Shown here: positions 55,331 through 64,000 of the stretch, piece after piece
Numbering within the stretch: the first letter of the stretch is position 1
Layout of the letters: each line of letters starts with the position of its first letter
NCBI GenBank assembly: GCA_021030905.1
Contig: JAGFMI010000005.1
Coordinates: 1,116,001-1,180,000, forward strand
Direction of reading: 5' to 3'
DNA from: Pyrenula massariospora
Lineage: Eukaryota; Ascomycota; Eurotiomycetes; Pyrenulales; Pyrenulaceae
Length of the DNA stretch: 64,000 bases
Made by a program: the position numbers and the translations under genes
The notes under the pieces: model-generated
The model's database searches: none
The model's input: the letters and a program-made list of their open reading frames with translations, nothing else
Told to the model about the DNA's origin: nothing

Positions 55331-55852
55331 ATGCTTCGAGCGATAGGGTCTTCGCTCCCTCGCCACTCCTGGGCGCTGGCCAGGCCTGTTCTACCATGCT
55401 TCAGCTCGCTAAACACGCGAAGTAGGTCCAATTCAGCCGTTTGCACCGTCTCGTCACTCGACCATCTGGTCTTGACTGTCAAGAGCTTATCCAAGACCGT
55501 GGACTTCTACAAAATGCTCGGGATGACCCATACGAAATTTACGCCTGCAACCTCAGCGGAGGTGAGGCATGCTCTCTCGTTCGGAAGTCAAAAGATCAAT
55601 CTTCATGAAAGTGGGAAGGAGTTCGAACCCAAAGCCGAAGTGGTGACTCCTGGCAGCGCTGACTTGGCGTTTTTGACGGACGATGCCGTTGAAGACGTTG
55701 CACAAAGACTTGAAGCAAGCGGCATCGTATTGCTAGAAAGCGGCGCCATCGTTCAGCGGACGGGCGCACGAGGTAGCTTAAGGAGTTGTTATTGCAGAGA
55801 TCCCGATGGAAACCTCATAGAGTCCGTCCGCCTGCCATACCCTCGGTTTTGA
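55331..55852 (+). CDS. Glyoxalase/VOC-superfamily protein (GLOD5-like)
   Basis: A 173-aa single-exon protein. Residues 1-38 are Arg/Ser-rich without acids, like a mitochondrial presequence. The VOC domain follows: SSLDHLVLTVKSLSKTVDFY with the first metal-ligand His near 45, LGM, FGSQKINLHESGKEFEPKA with a second His, and the C-terminal CRDPDGNLIESVRL with the Glu ligand. The pattern matches GLOD5 and bacterial glyoxalase/bleomycin-resistance-type proteins of unknown substrate. The ligand residues are intact. Confidence 0.88.
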   Translation: MLRAIGSSLPRHSWALARPVLPCFSSLNTRSRSNSAVCTVSSLDHLVLTVKSLSKTVDFYKMLGMTHTKFTPATSAEVRHALSFGSQKINLHESGKEFEPKAEVVTPGSADLAFLTDDAVEDVAQRLEASGIVLLESGAIVQRTGARGSLRSCYCRDPDGNLIESVRLPYPRF

Positions 55853-57652
55853 GGCGCAGCTGAGCGTTCAATTTTTAGGATCTCAAATTATTCCTAACCA
55901 TGCAGATCTTCTCGTCTACCTTGCACGAGTGCGGTAGGAGGCGTCTAATATCCATAGCCTCTGGACCTTGGTACTCCTTCCATCTTGTCGGGGCTCATTA
56001 AATCATTTATTCCTAATCGGTATGATAGAGAAAGCCTACGGCTCTTGGCAGCGATTTTTGCAGACGAGCATTTGGTGCTAGGTTCCTTCAGAACTAGCAG
56101 CCTTGACGTTTAATCTTTGCTTTGACTCGACGGGGCTGGCTACGGCTCTGCTTTTCCATATCGTCAGCTTTTCAACACAACTGCAGGATTGTCTGGATTC
56201 CTCTGCTAGCTTATCTCGAACCTGCTTCCACGATGTTCATCAGACTACATCGTCACATCTACATCCATTAATCAAATAAAGTTTTTGGGCAGTGTTCCGT
56301 CTCTGCAACAAGAAACTGGTATTGATTTCTGCGGGCACGTGTCTGACAGGGCGGATGGATTAACACTGTGCAACTATCGGGCACAGTCAACGGAAAGTGT
56401 CCAGTAGAAAATAGCGCAGGTGCGCAAAGTCCTTGTTAATGCTACACCCCCAGACTCCCTCCTTTGCGGCACCTCCGGAGGTTACTATCTTGTGACCTCG
56501 TGCTCCATTACACAGCTCCTGATCTCCACAGTCTCGATGTTTCAGGTAGATAGACTGGTAGACAAGATCAGAGTCCGGGTTACCCTAGTGGTATCTTGAG
56601 AGTCGCCACATTTGGTCAGCAATCCAACCCTTTTCGACCCACCAAACGGCCCATCCTCCGTGTCCATGCATGTTTGTACGACGTCAGAAGCAAGGTTCCG
56701 AATGGTAACCCCGCTAGAATCTTCGAACATCTTCTTCGTAGTCGGCTATGCCGCTCAAAAAGTGACAGTCGTCATCGTTGTCCTCAAGTGAGAGCCACGG
56801 CAGCAGCGCCCCCCTTACCTTGGATAATTAAGTTTCCTAATGCCGGGCATGGACCACCGTACGGCCAAGTTCTCGTCCACCAGATTGCTATTCAGACCAA
56901 CTAAAATGTCGACGACATGCTCCTTGAGGAGAGAATCATTTTCAAAGTCTAGGAGCATCGGTCACAAACCGCAATCGCCGGGCCTGCGAGAGCTTGGATT
57001 TCTAAGCTTTGCTTTCTGCTCGCTAGATAGAGCCCCCGCAAGCAGGTGACTGGCAGGCTTCGATGCACGAGTCAGCCACAGTCTTGCAACTTGGTCGACT
57101 CTACTTGGTCAAGGCCAATCTCACCTACTGAATCTACCTCACCTTGCTGACGTGCTGTGGGACCTGCCATCGACGCATCGAGATCCGCACAGCCTCTAAA
57201 ACGTGGGGGGCACCAGTCGGATTATCCTCCAGGTCGATGCTGTGGTCGACTTGTCACTAAATCAAGCTCGCAAGCTCTATACGAGTGCGCCACCAGTGCC
57301 ACGCTGAATCTAGGGAGGAGATACCCACTAGGAGCGTCCCATGAACCGGGCTTCACCAGAGCCCTAGCCGCCATATTCCTGTGTTTCTCGACAAGGTTTG
57401 CACCCAATCATGCAAGCACCCTCGCGGGTCGCTTGCATGACCTATGTAAGCTACTACTCGTCTGTTTTCTGAGTTCGACAATAAGCATACATCATCGAGT
57501 CGTCTGGGATTGTCCCGTTGTCGGAAAAGGTTAGCTTCGACTAAGTCTTTCAAAATATGGCACATATCTTATCGAACATAATTCGTCTACAACAATCTCT
57601 ATCCTCCTCATGCTAACGGATTGCTGCAAATGCTTGAAGCGCAGCTGGAGCG
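55853..57652. other. Gene-poor region with a possible minus-strand relic
   Basis: No supported gene over 1.8 kb. On the minus strand near 56820-56965 a short ATG frame reads MLLDFENDSLLKEHVVDIL with LNSNLVDENLAVRWSMPG downstream, followed by a GTAAGG donor, and 56542-56730 holds another coding-like stretch (FEDSSGVTIRNLASDVV). They cannot be joined cleanly in phase. Confidence 0.35.
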
Positions 57653-58936
57653 ATGCCCACCGAGACACGCATTGAAGTCTACCTCAGACCAGATGACCCC
57701 GCGCAACATGTAGATTCGCCGGTCCCACGGGATCAATCGGGCACCTTAGCATACAGTCCTTCACACAGCCAAGAAGGTCATGATGCGACCGGGCACCATG
57801 CACTGCCGCTCACGTCAGAACAGTCCTCACGCTTTCTCCAGGGGTACCATCACTCTGCGAGGGAAGCTGCATCATTCCATACCCCCGATCAGACGACATT
57901 CCATGGCTCTCCATATGTCTTTCAGGATGGGCGATCTAGTATCCTTGGACCACTCGAAGGACACAGAAAGCGTCTTCGACCCCTCGAAACAGATTTTGAA
58001 AGGTGAGTGGATCCTTGTATCAACGCCACGTATGCTCACTGATCATATAGACATTTTCAGCGGCCAGCCTGGTCACCCAGTGATGACGGATCGTTCCGTT
58101 ACAGGACAATAGATGTTCCATATGGACCAGCTTCGTCTGCGCCGTCGACGCCGGCTGCCAACTCAAGCGCACTGGGACAATCACCACTCGCACAGCCACC
58201 TCCCACCTCATCACCAGCACCACCAGCTGTGCAGACGAATCGATACGGGTTGCATATCAGACAGCAGCCAGTATCTGCTCGAGCTGGTCCTCCGGGGAGG
58301 GACCGGAGGACTGTAGATCCACCGTGTATCCTTCAACTCACCATCACAGACTTCGATCCTGATTCCTCAGCGGACATGCATGATTTGCAAGCGGCTCAAA
58401 CGTTTGTCGTGCAATGTACACTTCGCCCTGCTGAGAAACCAGCCGGTTTAGAAGGGGACGTGGCCTCCTTTTTTGCCGAATTGAATAAAACTAGTAGGCT
58501 CTTACTTGGCGAGAGCGCTGTCAACGCTTTTTTCAGCCCGGAGGATCCAGATCCTGCGGGAGCGGCAGCACATCCATCGACTAAAATGTGGAGTGAGGCG
58601 GCGCAGTCACGCGAGCATGGCAAGGGTAGAGGCAGAGAAAACGCATTGCCGGCGGCGTTCTTCATTTTCTCGGACCTTTCGGTCCGAAGCGCAGGTAGGT
58701 ATCGGCTCGAGTTCAAGCTGATCAAAATGTCGTTTCAGGATTCTGCAATACCAATCCAGGCACAGATAATGAGCGACGTCTTTGAATGCTTCAGCGCCAA
58801 AGACTTTCCATCAATACAGCCTAGTACGCGGCTTGTTAGAGGCTTGCTCGAACAAGGGGCTCCTCGGCCGTTGACCCTGAAGAGAGGCGTTCAAGGCCGA
58901 AGAAATAGAGGAATCATGGATGAAGGTGATGACTAA
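57653..58936 (+). CDS. velC: Velvet-domain regulator, VelC-like
   Basis: A 411-aa velvet-family transcription factor in two exons (57653-58002 and 58051-58936; 48-nt intron with GTGAGT donor). A disordered 180-residue N-terminus rich in His, Ser and Pro precedes the velvet domain at about 180-377: YGLHIRQQPVSARAGPPG, DRRTVDPPCILQL, FVVQCTLRPAE, FFIFSDLSVRSAGRYRLEF and PIQAQIMSDVFECFSAKDFP. A long N-terminal extension with the velvet domain at the C-terminal end is the VelC arrangement, unlike VosA or VelB. Velvet proteins control development and secondary metabolism, so this gene may act on the cluster 40 kb away, though nothing in the sequence shows it. The loop before FFIFSDL is longer than usual. 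Confidence 0.88.
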
Positions 58937-58951
58937 CAAACGAGTTGAAGA

Positions 58952-60473
58952 TCAACTTGCTGCATTTGGAGACCACAAAGGTTCCTGTCCAAAATCAAAA
59001 GCAGTCGGAAAGCGACCCTGCTCAGATCCTGGGGGGCACCACTGCTCCAGATAGATGTGAAGCAATCTCAAGGCTTCGGTGTGATCTTTGTCTTTCAAAT
59101 CTTCGTGCTCCCACCGCTCCACAAGGTTTGAGATCAGCGCTTTCCCTTCTTCCACGAATCCAGACTCCCTGAGCACGAGCGCCGGGAACAAGACAGCTTT
59201 AAATGTGGCCGCAGCAGAAACGCTTAACTCCGCAGCCACTGCGAACCACTCAAAGCCTTGACACTGTCTTGCGGATTTGGGGCTTGCCTTGACGGGAGGA
59301 TACAATCCATTCTTCTCCAAGTGATATTTACCAATATCAAAAGCAGCTTTGGAAGTCCCGGGCGCTTGAATATCGCCAGTCATAGCAATGTTGCTTTTGA
59401 ACTTCAACCATTGTTCAGAATATGCCGATATACCAAGATCTTGAACGAGGTCTATCTCTAGACGCGCCATTTCTCTCCATGTCTTCGGATCGCCGTATTT
59501 CTCACTTCCAGCTCTAATTGCCTCTATCATGAGATCCTTCTTGCCGGCACTGTGAGCCACGTCGTACAGCGTTTTCCAGGGTGCGGTTATCTCATTCAGT
59601 GTCCATGGTTTACCGTACGGCTCATCTTCATTCAGGCCTGCAGCATCTGGTCTAGCCTCTGTCAGCAATACTGCTGTCTGGGCGAGCGTTAACGCCTGTT
59701 CATGCTTCTTCGAAGCTGACAGGATTTGTGCACGAAGAACTATGGCGCGCCAGTCCATATTCGAAGAAGCCATGACATCAAGAAATTTCAATGCAGTTTG
59801 AACAGACATCATAAGTCCACCCGTCCTATCAAACTCGGGATTCAAGTACCAGAACGATTGTAATAGTGTAGCCAGGCCATCGTGAAGTTCAACGGCAAGA
59901 GCTAGGAGCCAAGCACCGACCGGTAACCAGCGGCGGTCCCGAAGAGTACAACAAGCGATTTTTGTCAAATCCAAAGGATTCAAAGAACTTCCTTAAATAG
60001 CAAAGATCAGCCCAGTAGTTCACTCAAATCCATGTCGGTCTCAATCTACCTTTTGCCCATTCCCTTATTCCGCTGCTGTCAGGACGCTGTTTATCCGCTA
60101 CGAACCGTGCAGCTGTAGACACGACTTTGGACGCATCCCATGGCATAATATCAGTAACATCTTTGAGTCCTCGTAAGCCTAATGGCTCGTAAAGGTCCCA
60201 GCCCGGTCCATCGGGAGCTGTGTCTGTGAGTTTCTTTGCTGCCTCAACAACGCTCATAGATGAAGGCATGAGATGCTGTTTGTGCACTCGGCTCGGAGAT
60301 TGCCTAACTGAATAAGTTCTTCGAGCTGTAGCGGAAACAAATCGAGGTGGATGGAGAAGATTCCGACATTGGGAAGAAGTTGTTCGCGGTACAGAATGGA
60401 AAATCTCGAAGACCCAATTGGCTCGGAAAAGGCTCTTGATGCCATCACTACCTCCGAGCTGGGCAAGAGCCAT
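58952..60473 (-). CDS. Mitochondrial-type helical-repeat protein of unknown function
   Basis: A 487-aa protein in two exons (60473-60050 and 59991-58952; 58-nt intron, phase 1), the join giving REWAKGSSLNPLDLTKIA. The N-terminal 65 residues are rich in Arg and Ser (SATARRTYSVRQSPSRVH), like a mitochondrial presequence. The rest is mostly amphipathic helix with TPR/Sel1-like spacing, for example WRAIVLRAQILSASKKHEQA, WKTLYDVAHSAGKKDLMIEA and DIGKYHLEKNGLYPPVK. I recall conserved fungal hypotheticals of this shape but cannot name one. Its 3' end lies 16 bp from the end of the velvet gene, and it shares a 296-bp divergent promoter with YAF9. Confidence 0.8.
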
Positions 60474-60769
60474 AGTAACTCAATCAGCAGTCAGAGGTCA
60501 TCCCATCACACCGCTTTTAAGGGCATTCCTAGTTCTACGTCGAAAGAGTGGCTTTCGTGAAATGATCCCGAACAAGTTAGAAAAGTAACCGTTTGGCGCG
60601 GATTTGTTCCGCCTCACATTTGACAAGCTCTGAATTATCAACACCTACCTAGACATATCATGATTACCCACACTATGGGAAATCCAGCGATACTGGAGCA
60701 CAAACTCTGAGGTCACTGACTTTCTTGCGAATTAATAAATCCTCAGGCGCGCGAATTTGAATTGCCAGC
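60474..60769. promoter_or_regulatory. Short divergent promoter, helical protein / YAF9
   Basis: 296 bp between head-to-head start codons. No distinct element seen. Confidence 0.45.
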
Positions 60770-61613
60770 ATGCCTGCGCCTGCAGGAACCAAACGCGTTA
60801 GAGTATGGACTCTACGGAGTATTCTCAGATTAATACTAACTGGCATGAGTAGGGAATATCGATTCATCGTCCATTCGGTAATACTCATATCAATCCGCGC
60901 GAATCGCATATTGTCGCTCACTTTCTGTAGTGTACGGAACAGAGGCAGTTCCATTTGATCCGAACAACAAACCTGCAAAAGTTCCACCGGATCATACTCA
61001 CAAATGGAAAGTCTTTGTTCGCGGTGTCAACAATGAAGATATCAGCTACTGGCTCAAGAAGGTTCAATTTAAATTACATGAAACATACGCGAACTCTGTT
61101 CGAGTTATCGAAGAAGCTCCTTTTGAGGTCGAGGAAACAGGCTGGGGAGAGTTCGAGATCGTGATCAAGCTCTTTTTCAACCCCGAAAGCAATGAAAAGC
61201 CGCAGCAAATCTATCATGGCCTAAAACTACATCCCTATGATGGCGATATCGAAGGAAAGAAGGCTCGGAGAGACACGATAAAGAGCGTTTGCTACGAGGA
61301 AGTGCAATTCAATGAGCCTGTGGAGCAGTTCTACGAGGCATTGACTGGGGGTGTTCCATCCCGAGGCAAAGGAAAGGGAGCAAAACAGCAGAAAACTAGC
61401 CTGACAGCCGAGATCCCAGAGCACATCACGCCTGGCAACATCTACAGCAGAGAAGAAGAAGTACGAGAGCTGGATAGGTTGGAAGAGGCCATCCGGACCG
61501 TGAAGCAGATAGTATCTGAAGAGACCGAGAAGATGAAGGGTGATGAAGAGAAGCTTGCGGAGTTGAGGACCACAGAGCCAGTGTTGCCTCCACCGCCAAA
61601 GAAAGTCAAATGA
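60770..61613 (+). CDS. YAF9: YEATS-domain protein YAF9
   Basis: A 246-aa YEATS protein in three exons (60770-60802, 60853-60877, 60931-61613). Intron 1 has a perfect TACTAAC branch site; exon 2 is only 25 nt. The joins give [20 protein letters not shown]. The YEATS domain spans about residues 12-150: [52 protein letters not shown] and LKLHPY, including the aromatic acyl-lysine reader residues. A C-terminal coiled coil (about 185-230, [19 protein letters not shown]) links it to its complexes. YAF9 is the shared subunit of SWR1 and NuA4 and reads acetylated or crotonylated histone H3. Confidence 0.96.
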
Positions 61614-61671
61614 GCTCGTAGCCGCCTCACCGAAAGAGCTGATGCTTGGATGTCGTGTCATGCGCGGTATC

Positions 61672-62754
61672 TTACAGTCTGGCAGTCGTTTGTCCTGGGC
61701 TTGGAATCTCACCCATTAGCTCGATTAGCTTCTCAGCTACGCCCCAGCTCAACTCGTAACCTCTACCTCCAGCGCCATATCCATGAACAATCTTTCTCTG
61801 TCTATCCGCGCTCAATTCCACCTCCAGCCTTGGCCCGCCTTGCCTTGCTGGTCTCCTCCCCACATTATCCCTGATAACTTCAAAATCTTCTTCGGAAGCC
61901 AGGAAGTCAGGAAAAACTTCTCTAGCCTTCCGCAATATCATTTCTCGTGTCTCAGCCCTTGCTTTAACTTCTAGATCTCTGGGCTCTTTGGAAACACCGA
62001 CTATCGTTCCACCGTTCAATGGTCGAGGTATGAGAGCAGCCCAAGTTCCGTCTTTGTTCTGTCTGGTGACCGTCTTAGGGTACTTGTTGCGCACAAGACA
62101 GGTCTGCCCTCTAATTATGCAGGTCTCCGGATCATTGTCGAAATTTCGACCGGAACAATTGATGACGGTTCGTACTCGGCCTAGGCACTCACTTGCAACT
62201 TCAAAAGCATCCTTCGCATCGCTGAGCCTCGCTTTGATAACTCTTCCGCCACTTGCAATAAACCTCGATAGCAGCCATGAGCAATAAATGGGGACGTTGA
62301 TACAGTATGATGCGTATTCACATCCCCATCGCACACCTGCTGGCAGTTCGTCTTTGTCCATTACCCGAAAACCATCTCCAGGCCCTGCGTACTCGTCTCC
62401 AGTCTTCAGGCCAAGGTGGGCATCCTCCGGGCTTTCCAGATACTCGACGCCCTGCAACAGCCCTACGCCAGCTTCGGGTTCGTCCTGCGCAATTCTTTGC
62501 ATGATCTTAAACGTCCGCTTGGCAAATTTCTCCTCAGATGTGAGCTGGGAGGTGTGTCCGGGTACGGGGCGGTAGTGGGCACCTGCCCACATCGACGCAT
62601 AGTCAGCCGAGGGATTCGGATCGCCGGGGAACTCGGCGGCAACAATGGCTACGCGAGAAGCAGGGTGCTTGTTTCGGAGGAGGTTTGCCGTCGTCAGACC
62701 CCAGATACCTGCACCTATGATCACAACCGTCTCTCTGTCTCTTGTCCCCGTCAT
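61672..62754 (-). CDS. D-amino-acid oxidase, peroxisomal type
   Basis: A 360-aa single-exon FAD oxidase of the DAO family that would deaminate D-amino acids to 2-oxo acids with H2O2. It starts MTGTRDRETVVIIGAGIWG, holding the GxGxxG FAD motif. YASMWAGAHYRPV, VINCSGRNFDND and the C-terminal VHGYGAGGRGYELSWG, the DAO signature with the His and Gly-rich turn, are all present. The protein ends in TTARL, whose last three residues ARL fit a PTS1 peroxisomal targeting signal. The Met at residue 26 of the open frame is chosen because it directly precedes the FAD strand; an upstream Met at 62829 would add 25 residues. The 3' end lies 58 bp from the end of YAF9. Confidence 0.94.
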   Translation of the reverse strand: MTGTRDRETVVIIGAGIWGLTTANLLRNKHPASRVAIVAAEFPGDPNPSADYASMWAGAHYRPVPGHTSQLTSEEKFAKRTFKIMQRIAQDEPEAGVGLLQGVEYLESPEDAHLGLKTGDEYAGPGDGFRVMDKDELPAGVRWGCEYASYCINVPIYCSWLLSRFIASGGRVIKARLSDAKDAFEVASECLGRVRTVINCSGRNFDNDPETCIIRGQTCLVRNKYPKTVTRQNKDGTWAALIPRPLNGGTIVGVSKEPRDLEVKARAETREMILRKAREVFPDFLASEEDFEVIRDNVGRRPARQGGPRLEVELSADRQRKIVHGYGAGGRGYELSWGVAEKLIELMGEIPSPGQTTARL

Positions 62755-64000
62755 GATGGCGTTTTGTATGGGACCAATGCGGGCCGGCCGTAGTTTAAGA
62801 TTGCCTGTGCAGCACGGCGATCGGAGCAATGGAGCCTGGCTCGTCTATTTTTATAGCACCGCGTAGAACATAGAGTATGTGTCCGTTGAGCCGGTAGTAC
62901 CAGACAGACACATGCGGGATTTTCTCGGGCGTTGCGAGAATAAGCAGCGAAGGAGAAGCGTTACTCGTTTCTGTTGGGCGAGCGGTGCGGAACGCTTCCC
63001 TTTTCTACCAGTTCTCTACCTACAATAATAGCAACCAATTCACCCTCAGCTCAGCTGCTTATGACCGAGTCTGCGGCTACTCATGCCCATGCAGGATGCC
63101 GATTCTGCCGCCAATCTGGGCTGGGCGGAAAAAAGACGCATATCAATATTTTCGACCCCAACAATTTCTCGATACTACAATATGCCCGATTGATCGTGTG
63201 GCTGAGAACGGGGCGAATGGCGGTAGCGAGACCACGGGGACCTTGATGGACATCATCCATTGTCTTGGGAGCCGGAATTGACGCCACCGTCCCAGACCAT
63301 TGGGCCTGGCTCCCTATATTGGAAGAGATGAATACGATTTTCTACTAGCTTACGAGGCGCGTCGGTTAACGACCGTCTTCATTGCTGCCCCCGGCGCCTC
63401 GCCAGCAACGCCGCGCCACGGACGTAGGGGATAATAGACACACCCCTCGATCATACTTGCATTTCCACCCGCATCTGCGACGATAAGAAGAGACGTACTG
63501 CAAGTTCCGCTCGAAAGGTCGACATGCAAATCTAGGTTCATCTTCGGCGAGTCGCCGGGACAATTTCCTCGGCCGGCGCCCTACCTACAGTATTGTCCCA
63601 ATTTTTCCCAGTATGACGGTGGATACCAAGGATTGGCGCAGGGAACGAAGTACCTACCTTACCTCCCTCGATCCGAATTCAACTTAGCATTGACGGGGAT
63701 AGCGTTGTCTCATAATCCAACCTTCCCCGCCACCTGCTGCTATTACCTCTCGCCCCAAAACATCACGCCTTTCCAGAAGTCTTCATGTATCACCGGCTAG
63801 TGTGCAACGCCCAGAACACAGGCAGCTTCGTACGAAACACGGCTGGGGACCGCGGGCGGGTCCGTCTCAAGACCATGATTGCCGCAACTATGGCTGCTTA
63901 TCCTTGGTCTCCATTAGCAGCATCGGGATCCACGCAGGGATGAAATCCGCCTCCTACATTGTTCTCTGCCAGACGGCTCCGAGGGAAGAGAATGCCTGCA
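62755..64000. other. Right-edge intergenic DNA
   Basis: Promoter of the oxidase gene and unassigned DNA. Overlapping frames at 62974-63287 and 63350-63563 have no recognisable content and no clear splice signals. The next gene may start beyond the window. Confidence 0.45.

Noticed and set aside
63350-63563. Overlapping minus-strand frames near the right edge
   Set aside because: Two frames are equally open, neither has a known motif, and there is no supporting splice or promoter signal.
1-64000. tRNA, rRNA or CRISPR loci
   Set aside because: A by-eye scan for tRNA B-box-like GGTTCGAATCC strings, rRNA stretches and spaced direct repeats found none. A covariance-model scan would be needed to exclude tRNAs.

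Overview
The window looks like a chromosomal segment of a filamentous ascomycete (Pezizomycotina). Genes carry short GT-AG introns of about 45-70 nt, often with CTAAC/CTGAC-like branch sites. The families are typical of moulds: a highly reducing polyketide synthase (hrPKS), HET and NLR (NACHT-ankyrin) proteins, a velvet regulator, a CAP59/CMT1-type mannosyltransferase and an FSH1-type serine hydrolase. I cannot fix the class or genus from the sequence. Exon joins given below were worked out by hand from splice signals, reading phase and family conservation.

Region 1 (about 0.4-19.5 kb) reads as a secondary-metabolite cluster. Its core is an intact nine-exon hrPKS (KS-AT-DH-CMeT-ER-KR-ACP, no release domain). 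Upstream on the same strand lie an FSH1/LovG-type hydrolase that could release the chain in trans, a polytopic membrane protein of the kind seen in fungal clusters, and a small AtaL-like (former DUF1857) protein. A PhyH-type Fe(II)/2-oxoglutarate dioxygenase and a GH13 alpha-glucosidase lie on the other strand. A CAP59/CMT1-like glycosyltransferase follows the PKS. I do not recognise this combination as a known pathway.

Region 2 (19.5-36 kb) is gene-poor and accessory: an unknown secreted/membrane protein, an SH3 plus RRM-like protein, a small WNCQNWV-motif protein tail-to-tail with an APH/kinase-fold protein, an eight-cysteine small secreted protein, two diverged tandem paralogs of unknown function (one carrying a 38-bp near-palindrome in an exon), and a PIC2-like mitochondrial phosphate carrier. 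Long stretches hold no convincing gene.

Region 3 (36-46 kb) carries two nonself-recognition-type genes: a large HET-domain protein with a 15-bp coding minisatellite, and a STAND/NLR gene (HeLo-like N-terminus, NACHT, ankyrin-like tail) that looks decayed.

Region 4 (46.6-63 kb) is conserved core genome: a Cdc4/Fbw7-type F-box WD40 protein, a ZIP9-like metal transporter, histone acetyltransferase HAT1, a basic nucleolar-type protein, a glyoxalase-fold protein, a VelC-like velvet factor, a mitochondrial-type helical protein, the YEATS protein YAF9 and a peroxisomal-type D-amino-acid oxidase. Several sit in head-to-head pairs with short shared promoters (ZIP9/HAT1, nucleolar protein/glyoxalase, helical protein/YAF9).
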